Part shown: piece after piece, positions 57,171-64,000 of the stretch
Layout of the letters: each line of letters starts with the position of its first letter
Numbering within the stretch: position 1 is the first letter of the stretch
The notes under the pieces: generated by a model
What the model saw: the letters and a program-made list of their open reading frames with translations, nothing else
Told to the model about the DNA's origin: nothing
The model's database searches: none
Program-made: the position numbers and the translations under genes
DNA from: Thuidium tamariscinum
Lineage: Eukaryota > Streptophyta > Bryopsida > Hypnales > Thuidiaceae
Assembly: GCA_947034885.2 (NCBI GenBank)
Contig: OX344755.2
Coordinates: 11,100,501 to 11,164,500, forward strand
Length of the DNA: 64,000 nucleotides
Reading direction: 5' to 3'

Positions 57171-57706
57171 TATTTGAAAATTTAAATAGAAATGTTTAGT
57201 AAGACACAATTTTTCTATATACAAGACAATTTTACATCTATTTGAAGAAATGTTTTCCTTCATCCTTGACAAACTCACATAAAATAAACATATCTATAAT
57301 AGGCACAATGAATGGTTTATCCTGCTACCATTAGCAAAAAATTTCAAATTTTTTTTTCTACATAAGGAAAATGTGAAAAATGTGGAAAATGAAGGAAGCT
57401 ATTTTATTTTTTGGACGTAGGTGCAAAAAGTGTTTCCATAATAATCATCTTACTACCTAAAGTAGGAACTACATTTTCTAACATGGCTACAAGACTTCCT
57501 AACATGACTATGACATAAAGGAATTAAAAAATAACTTTTTATGAGAAGTTTACACCAAAAAGGTGTAAGTGTCTCATGACACTCACTAATAACTCCATGA
57601 CCATTTCTCAAAGCATTGATTTTGGCTACAAATCAACCTAATGTAGTCCGAATCCCATTTACTAAAAGAAGTTTGTCATGGCTTGATGTAAGACTCTAGA
57701 TAATGG
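57171..57706. repeat. AT-rich DNA with a dispersed repeat
   Basis: About 57290-57520 matches 9230-9560 over several blocks (ATGGTTTATCCTGCTACCATT, CTACCTAAAGTAGGA, ACATGGCTACAAGACTT). Class unknown; no ends were identified. Confidence 0.5.
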
Positions 57707-57709
57707 GTA

Positions 57710-58121
57710 CACTAAAATTGGTAAATAGTATTGGCAACACTAATTTGTTGAGATAACACTAATTGTGATTTGCAAGGTAAGTGTTAGAAGATTATTAACT
57801 CAATTTAACACTATTTTAGCTCTATAGTAAATTACGGTTTTCTAGAAAAGGGACAGATTTTCATGGCACAAGGCAAAAAATACAATTTTCTAGGAAAGGG
57901 ACAGATTTTCGCAGAGGGAGGCAAAAATTACAGTTTTGTAGAGAAGGGACAGATTTTCGCAGTGGGAGGCAAAAATTACAGTTTTGCAGGGAAGGGACAG
58001 ATTTTTATAGCAGCAATTAAGTGCCCCAACACTATTTACACATAAGTTGAAAAATAGTGTTGGGGGTAAAAAACAAGGAACAATACTAATTATCACCCAA
58101 TACTATATACCAATTTTAGTG
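57710..58121. mobile_element. Inverted-repeat element with CACTAAAATTGG ends
   Basis: The left end CACTAAAATTGGTAAATAG pairs with the inverted right end CACTAAAATTGGTATATAG, and the match continues over about 28 bp. TA occurs immediately outside both ends. CACTA..TAGTG suggests a CACTA element, but the 3-bp flanks (GTA and TAG) do not match, while a TA duplication fits Tc1/mariner-like insertion. An inner perfect inverted pair CCCCAACACTATTT/AAATAGTGTTGGGG lies at about 58023-58064. It contains a 48-bp tandem array. Confidence 0.65.
57830..58014 (+). repeat. 48-bp tandem repeat, nearly four units, open in one frame
   Basis: Units start at 57850, 57898, 57946 and 57994 (partial) with GGGACAGATTTTCGCAG, then GGAGGCAAAAATTACAG. 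Because 48 is a multiple of three, one plus-strand frame stays open for 60 codons from an ATG at 57863 and encodes a 16-residue repeat like KNYSFVEKGQIFAVGG. Sitting in the middle of a MITE-like element it is more likely non-coding. Confidence 0.8.
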
Positions 58122-59640
58122 TAGTTCTTTAGGAGTCTCTCATGGGTGGTTTGCCAATTTTAGGTAGGTTTACTTTAGCTGCACTAACATTGTATTTGCA
58201 AAATAATTTTCATGAAAGATTACAAACATCATTTAATTTGTAGAGCAAATACAAATGCTCACTATACATGTGCATGGTACAAGAAGTGGCCCTTGTTTGA
58301 ATTTTTGTAGACCTTCAACATAGGAAGGATGTTGTAGACACAAAGTGTCCAATGGATGACAGAGAATCCTTCTAAGTAAGAAAGAATTGTAGATGTTCAT
58401 CCTAAAATTTTGGTCTAAAAACTATAGAAAGATCTTGCACAATAGTTTGACCTCCAATGAATCCTCTTATTAGATATTTTTTTAGGAAATGGTTCACACA
58501 ATATTTGAAAAAATGATTTCCACTATGACCAACCCATCCTTCCAGGGATAAAATCCTATGAACACCGTGACACGTGGCACACAACACACTGGGAGAGTAG
58601 GTACCCATATTTAATTTAGTCTAAGATTGTTTCATATTTACAAATATTTATACCAGATTCAAATGACCGATTGGGATCAATGTTTTTTTTTTCATTTCTT
58701 GTGAAGTGTCAAAGTGGCGATACTTCATTTTATTGTGGTGCTCCAAATTTCAATATTCATCTATGTATTAGATAGAAAATATCATATTAGTACATAATGT
58801 ATACATATAATCCTATTTTCATCCATTATTTGGCAATTTCATCCAATAGTTTTGAGAAATTTGAAATTTATTGGCGATTTCATCCAAAAATTTACTATTT
58901 ATTTTCTATAGATGTGGTGCTAGGCAAAAAAAATTGGTGTAATTTTGCTCCAAATTGCCGGAAAAAAACCAGTGATTGGGATGTGTAATGACACTTAATA
59001 TTAAGCTTACAAGATGACTACTGCTGCTATTTCCATAGCCTTTCACTGTAGGGGCTGGAGGTCCACATCTAACACACAATTCGTCATTTTTGCAGACATT
59101 TCTATTGAGTGATTCATCAAATGAATTCTTTATTTATTTTTCCCTATTTTTACTTTCCTACACATTTTCTTTTCTCTCATCAATCAATACAAAATCAAAT
59201 TTCAAACTAATTATTTGAGCTTATAGGTCAATCAAGAGTAGGAATTTTCAATTTGATGATACATGGTTACTTATGATTATTACCTACTATCCACTCAAAA
59301 GATACCTCCTTTACCAAATAATACGTGTATCAAAGGAAGGGTAAACTTCATAGAGTGTGCTACAAGTTCAAGTAGCAATTGCACTTATATATTGTCCAAG
59401 TTGGTGGAGAGGGATACAATAAAAATTTCATGTACAAACATTGGTTCCATTGAGATTGATCAATCTTGACTAGTGGGGTTGTCTACTAAGAGAAGTGAAA
59501 CAAAAACTCTTGTCATTTTTTGCTTCCCAATGATGAACAAGATAATTGCTAGCTTGTTCTATTTTATTACTTCAATTAATATAAAATTGTCTACCAAGCC
59601 CACCCTCATAAATTTTACATAAGATACTTAGATCACTTAC
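58122..59640. other. AT-rich DNA with one piece of the 6-kb repeat family
   Basis: About 58300-58560 carries words found at 6030-6340 (GTGTCCAATGGATGACA, then a GAAAGAT-CTT-CA block, then TTTGACCTCCAATGA). Otherwise featureless. No C-terminal exon of the FAS1 remnant was recognised here. Confidence 0.4.
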
Positions 59641-59799
59641 AATGAATCTTGGAGGAACCAACAAAGTACTAATGCCTTGAATGGGTTGTGAAAGTTTGGT
59701 GCTCATATCTGGATCGTTGATGGTTGAGTACCCATTGAGTCGGATTCCCCCCTTGGTGATGTTCAACTTGTGTCCCATTAAAGCCATGGCCAAGACGTA

Positions 59800-60072
59800 A
59801 GGTAGGTACACCCAAAAGCGTCACTTATTCATACTGAGCTTAGTTCCTGCTATTAACTAGTTCAAATTTTTATGTAGTCTTGTTGGCAAGTGAAAGCATG
59901 TTCCAACGCACCAAAGAACGTAGGATTTGGATACCGTATGCAAAAGTTATTGAAAGTCAAAGTCTGTTTCTGAAAGCGCCATCTACAGTCTGTGAACATG
60001 ACTGATTTCGGAAATGTATGTGCACTGTAGATGGCGCTTTTAGGAACAGGGCGCTTTTGGGTGTACCCACCT
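59800..60072. mobile_element. TA-duplicating MITE (Tc1/mariner-like) inside the FAS1 exon, 273 bp
   Basis: The left end is AGGTAGGTACACCCAAAAGC; the inverted right end is AGGTGGGTACACCCAAAAGC, one mismatch in at least 21. TA flanks both sides (59798-59799 and 60073-60074). On the minus strand, leaving out the element and one TA joins GAC TA with C GTC TTG, in frame. Inside, AAAGCGCCATCTACAG (59973-59988) and its perfect inverse (60025-60040) form a hairpin. A diverged copy lies at 40041-40357. Confidence 0.82.
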
Positions 60073-60696
60073 TAGTCCGTATTGACGGCCAAATTCTTCA
60101 TTTCTTGGTATGATAAGACCTTCCCGGGAATTATATGTTATTGCAACACACTAGTTGCAATTGTCTTTCTAGCAAGTGTCTCAACATTTGTGAATTATAG
60201 ACATGGATATTTCTGTGCAAATTTCCACTCCAACCACTTAAAAAATATTATAAAGAGGGAGAAAAAAATTACTTAGTAGTACAACTCTAATTTCATGTCA
60301 CAAACTTATCCAAAGAACATTAAGTGGATTCATGAATTTTTACACTCCAAAGTAATCCATCCAAATCCTTTTTTCCTTGCATTTTTTTTCTTGTTGAAGG
60401 TGTACAAAGGAATTGAGGCTGTACCAATTACAACAAAATATTGCATAATTTTTTGATTTATTTCAAACCATAACTAATACAACTTCTGATTGTTTTCAAT
60501 CAAGAATACTAACTTATTTCCAATTGCCAGTGTTGTGTTCAATCCTTGCTGTGACCCTTGAAGGTCATATGTCATTAAAAAAATATTAAATGATTGCAAT
60601 CTCCCTTCTCATAATTTGGACATTTGCCACTACATTTATATTTCAAAAGTTGGTGATATTGCACCCACAAAATCTTGTTTGAAAGATAATATAATA

Positions 60697-60928
60697 TTAA
60701 CCCCTAAACAACCCTGGAGCCATTTCCTGGTCGATGAACAAGAAAGCCTTTTGCAGTACAAGACAGAATTGCAAGCATTCATCCTTGGAATTAGGGGTGG
60801 AAAAGGAAGATCTTCTAAATTTTTTTTTTACTTCAAATGTGCACTTTTGAGTTTTTCAGTACCAATGATTCCATGGTTTCAGAAAAGATGGTTTCTTGGG
60901 TGAATCCCCCGCATCATTTAAGGGTTAA
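60697..60928. mobile_element. piggyBac-like MITE, short family, copy 2 (232 bp, inverted)
   Basis: TTAA at 60697-60700 and 60925-60928. The core starts CCCCTAAACAACCCTGGAGC and ends ATCATTTAAGGG. It is the reverse orientation of 49510-49738. It lies about 60 bases after the donor of the FAS1 FAPQN exon, within the following intron. Confidence 0.75.
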
Positions 60929-61046
60929 TAAAATGACAAGGTCCATAATCATTCAATGGTGGTGTTTTGTTTTCCAATTTAGAGTACAAACCTTGACAGC
61001 TTTGTTTTGAGGTGCAAAGAAGGTGAAGGTCGGCGCATAATGTTAA

Positions 61047-61299
61047 ATCATACCATCGAAGGTGGGCCCAGAGGGATAAATCTCGTTTTACTAGGGGTTG
61101 ACAAGGGTTTGGGGTTTATATTTGTGTTTGTGTTGAGTTTTTTTTTGGTATGTTCGGGGTCCCCATAGCTAATTTGGGGTCTCTGATTCAGAATCTGAAT
61201 TCTGAATTTGAAAAAAATAAAAAATAAAAAATAAAAATAAAATTCAGCATTTTCCCTGGGGTAAATCCAGCCTGCAGGGCCCACCTTCGATGGTATGAT
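61047..61299. mobile_element. MITE with 23-bp perfect inverted ends
   Basis: 61047-61069 (ATCATACCATCGAAGG then TGGGCCC) is exactly inverted at 61277-61299, with further pairing outwards through GTTRA. The interior has an AATTTGGGGTCTC(T) core also found in the nested cluster near 31735. It separates the two most N-terminal FAS1 pieces. Target duplication uncertain (TTAA-like on one side, TTGA on the other). Confidence 0.78.
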
Positions 61300-61501
61300 T
61301 CAACGCTGCGCGGTACCTTGTGGGTAAAACCAGAGGTATTCCCTGCCTCGCAGCTTCCCCAACTTCGATGCACATCAATGAAATCACGACCATTATACCC
61401 ATTAACATCACCAACCCATGAAAAATTTCTACATAATTTGTCTTCGGTGGTTGCCTCCAATCCCTAATCTTTTGATCTCCCATTAATAAATTATAATACA
61501 A

Positions 61502-61857
61502 TGAAATTATATTGATATTCCACCTCGATCAAATTTTTGATCAAGTAGCTTAGTCATTTAGTATGATTTCTTAATTATCTTGCACAATCAAATAGAAATG
61601 AAACTTTGATGCCACGCACTGCCAGCAAAAAAAACACCATGGACTGCACCAGAGCTAATGTGAGAGTTCTTTTTGTTTTTTTTAATGTAAGAATTTGCCT
61701 TCATTGTTTTTAGGGACATTCAATTGAAGCAATCATTTGAGATTATTGGATTGAAGACCTCCCTGCTATCAATTTCAATCAAAGTATGAGTGAAAAGATT
61801 TTTTTCTCTCTTGATGATTGTGGGCTTGTGGCATTCATAAATAATGTCACTTTTGAT
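61502..61857. other. AT-rich, nothing recognised
   Basis: AT-rich stretch upstream of the FAS1 remnant, with no promoter elements or ORFs of note. Confidence 0.4.
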
Positions 61858-62434
61858 TTAACCCTTAAACGCGCCAGCGTCCATTTTCTGGACGACGAAC
61901 AGATTCAAACTCTTGTTTCTGTCTTGGTCCTGCTTGGATGAAAGTCATCCTACTTTTTGGTGATACTTTATCAAGTTATTGTCCTATCCATCGGTTGGAT
62001 TTGGTGTTGGTAGAGTACATATTATTCTAAAATTACGAATGTGGAAGTGTGTCAAGTGGTCAACTTGCATTGACTCTAGTTCAAAATTGGATTTGCAAAA
62101 ATGAGGTCATAGATGTAAAGAGCACAAAAATTTGAAAAAATCACCATGTCAAGAGAACCTCATTTCAAATCTATTCCAACAAGTTTTATTCAAAAAATGA
62201 CAATATTTTTCTTGTAATTGAATTTAGAAAGAATTTTGAATTTCTCCTTTCAAAATTTATAGAAAAATATTAGTGATAGCATAGACAAATCTAACCGCAT
62301 AGATGGAATGTAAAACTCGAAATCTACAAGTTTCATTTGCATGTCACTTCCAAAATATTCTTCCAAACCAAACTTTATAATGGATTTTCCAAAATCACCA
62401 ATTCTGGACATGAATCCAAACGTTTAAGGGTTAA
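61858..62434. mobile_element. piggyBac-like MITE with CCCTTAAACG ends (577 bp)
   Basis: TTAA at 61858-61861 and 62431-62434. The core starts CCCTTAAACGCGCCAGCGTC and ends AAACGTTTAAGGG. The first 45 bases resemble the end of the short family (CATTT(T/C)CTGG(A/T)CGA(C/T)GAACA), but the rest is different, so it may be an older or longer relative. No transposase ORF. Confidence 0.68.
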
Positions 62435-62622
62435 CAGTCAATAGAAGAGTTGAATCATAACAAAGTAGGTAAAACAGCCCATTAAGGAGCAAATGGGAGC
62501 AGACCCATTGCAGATCAAATTGCACTCGTGGTGTACATTTTAGAACTTGAATGTACACCACCACTACAATTTGACCGACAATGGGTGTGCTACCATTTAT
62601 TTCGTAATAGGAGTAGTTTACC

Positions 62623-63179
62623 TTAACCCTTTAAGGACCGTGGTTGATTTGGAGGGTGGGCACAATTTCTTTATACAATTCTTGAAAAATCCCATTTTGT
62701 GATCATTCTATGAATGTAATTCTAAATCAAATTATATGAATTGGTTCTATAGGACAAATCCTTGAATCAAACAAAAAATGAAAGCGATCCAACAGTTCAC
62801 ATCTTTGTAATTAATTTTCAAAGATTAATGTGTTGCAAATAGCCTCTGGCAATGGTGCTAAATAGGGTTTGCCACAATTGGATATAAATTTCACTAAATG
62901 CTCCAAAAACTGATCCTAAACCTTCCAATTAGTTCTTTCACACATATAAGTAGTCATCTTTTACATTCATTATATAATTTTTTGCAATATTTCACATATG
63001 AAGGGCCAAGCAATTTAAGTTTGGACAAGTGTAGCAAATGCATTTTTGCACGCATTTTTTTGAAAATGGCTTTGTTAGAAGCATACAAAGACAATTGCAT
63101 TGTTCTCTAAGTTTTAGGAATGAGATGTTCTATAATTAATAATAGACAAAAAGTGGTCGACCTGTCCTTAAAGGGTTAA
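62623..63179. mobile_element. piggyBac-like MITE, copy 2 of the 575-bp family (inverted)
   Basis: TTAA at 62623-62626 and 63176-63179. The core starts CCCTTTAAGGACCGTGGTTG and ends TCGACCTGTCCTTAAAGGG. Relative to 28912-29494 it is inverted, and both share TAAGGACCG(T)GGTTGA and GACCACTTTT end blocks. An ORF at 62898-63110 inside is AT-driven. Confidence 0.78.
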
Positions 63180-64000
63180 TACACAATATGAGTTCAATAG
63201 TAGTGTCATAAGATTGTAGGCTAATAGTGGTAGATAAGAGAGTAAAATTTGTAATTCTTTGTAACGTCAGTGGTCAATGATTTTCATTCAAAACATATAC
63301 CGCCTTACTATTATTGATGCTCTTATTATTATAGAACAAATTGAGTTACGATTGATGACTTTTAGGTTTATAGTAGCAGGGTCTTATATTCAACAAGTGA
63401 AAACACCTAAAATTGTCAAAATAAGCAATTTAGCATAGATGGAGGTTTATTTTGTATTAAGGTAGAGGTACCTATTCTTGACCAAGGACCCATATTCAAC
63501 TTGTAGAGTGTAGCTATTTCCAACCAACGCTAAAATATATTTCCAACCAAAGCTTGAATTGGGTTTTTTCCTCCATTTCAAGGTTGGGATGAATAAGATC
63601 ATGACACATGTCCCAAAGTAGTGAGCAAGAAAGTAGGAAGCAGTGAGTCCAAAAGTTCTTAGTCTATAATTGGAATTAGAAGAACCTAGACATTGGTTGT
63701 TAGTCTAGATAACTTTTTGGCTTTCAAAAATCACAATAATTTCAATTTTGGGAATAAAATTCTGAAAAATTTGTAGTCACCATATTTTCTATCTTCCTAC
63801 TTGGCAAAATTTTCACTTGCGTTATACTACTCACAACTTGTGTGAAAATCACTTAAGTGATGGATTCTTGGAGGATAATATTTAATGGGGGGGGGATTTA
63901 TCTCCTCCCAATCCCCCCCCTCCCTATTAGTAGATAAAAAGCTACTAGTGGATATTTTTCTATACCCTATTTTCTTTTGTAAAATCTTAGAGGGCATCCT
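63180..64000. other. AT-rich flank, nothing recognised
   Basis: AT-rich DNA with no gene. A near-tandem pair CTATTTCCAACCAA/TATTTCCAACCAAAGC lies at about 63510-63552. Confidence 0.4.
63887..63920. repeat. G9 / C8 hairpin
   Basis: Nine G at 63887-63895 and eight C at 63913-63920 are separated by 17 bases, so they can fold into a GC hairpin in otherwise AT-rich DNA. Confidence 0.8.

Larger units (their letters stand above)
59641..61501 (-). pseudogene. Fasciclin (FAS1) domain gene remnant broken by MITEs and a stop codon
   Basis: FAS1 domains occur in secreted or GPI-anchored plant cell-surface proteins (fasciclin-like arabinogalactan proteins). Pieces in order on the minus strand: a possible N-terminal exon at 61501-61310 with a hydrophobic segment (FHGLVMLMGIMVVISLMC); FTFFAPQNKAVK at about 61041-60992, followed by a donor GTTTGT; HIIPGKVLSYQEMKNLAVNTD-type sequence (60140-60073); and VLAMALMGHKLNITK, GGIRLNGYSTINDPDM and QPIQGISTLLVPP (59797-59641), ending at a donor ATT|GTAAGTG. 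These match the H1 (F-APQN), YH and VLVPP landmarks of FAS1. The Tyr codon before His of the YH motif is TAA (60138-60140). A 273-bp element splits the last exon, and two more sit in introns or junctions. The N-terminal piece is uncertain and the C-terminal exon was not found. Non-functional. Confidence 0.65.

Overview
The window is nuclear DNA of a land plant. Intron-containing genes with canonical GT..AG junctions lie far apart in very AT-rich DNA. The protein families (plant L-gulonolactone oxidase, phytocyanin with an arabinogalactan-like tail, 2-oxoglutarate dioxygenase, tandem-C2 protein, trihelix-like Myb/SANT factor, fasciclin domain) are typical of Viridiplantae. GC-richer exons in AT-rich flanks, 5' leaders that look split, and many short inverted-repeat elements would suit a seedless plant, perhaps a moss such as Sphagnum. 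That species-level guess is inference only.

Layout. 0.3-1.4 kb: a minisatellite with higher-order structure. 3.08-4.26 kb (+): a single-exon Myb/SANT-like regulator with an upstream ORF. 5.7-7.7 kb: nested repeats with TTAACCC ends. 10.9-14.9 kb (-): a five-exon L-gulonolactone oxidase. 15.7-20.5 kb: inverted-repeat elements and a 109-bp tandem array. 23.5 kb (+): a 64-residue single-pass membrane microprotein. 25.3 kb (+): a 205-residue Tyr/Trp/Gly-rich membrane protein. 27.5-33.4 kb: repeats, including a clear nested insertion. 34.4-39.8 kb (+): a nine-exon protein with two C2 domains made by intragenic duplication. 41.1-42.6 kb (-): a phytocyanin. 44.3-47.6 kb (-): a four-exon 2-oxoglutarate/Fe(II) dioxygenase. 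49.5-63.2 kb: mobile-element territory holding the remains of a fasciclin (FAS1) gene at about 59.6-61.5 kb (-).

The genes do not form a pathway or cluster. Phytocyanin, FAS1 and the oxidase are secretory or cell-surface proteins, but nothing shows that they act together.

The most interesting content is the set of small non-autonomous transposons. At least four sets have recognisable target sites: TTAA (piggyBac-like CCC..GGG ends), TWA (PIF/Harbinger-like), TA, and the 3-bp duplication plus CACT/AGTG ends of CACTA elements. Two cases give internal proof of insertion. A 575-bp TTAA element interrupts a repeat whose uninterrupted relative lies at 16.1-16.6 kb. A 273-bp TA element sits inside a FAS1 exon, and leaving it out together with one TA restores the reading frame. 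No tRNA, rRNA, CRISPR array or long retrotransposon ORF was recognised. All exon boundaries were read by eye from splice consensus, reading phase and family resemblance; no search was run.
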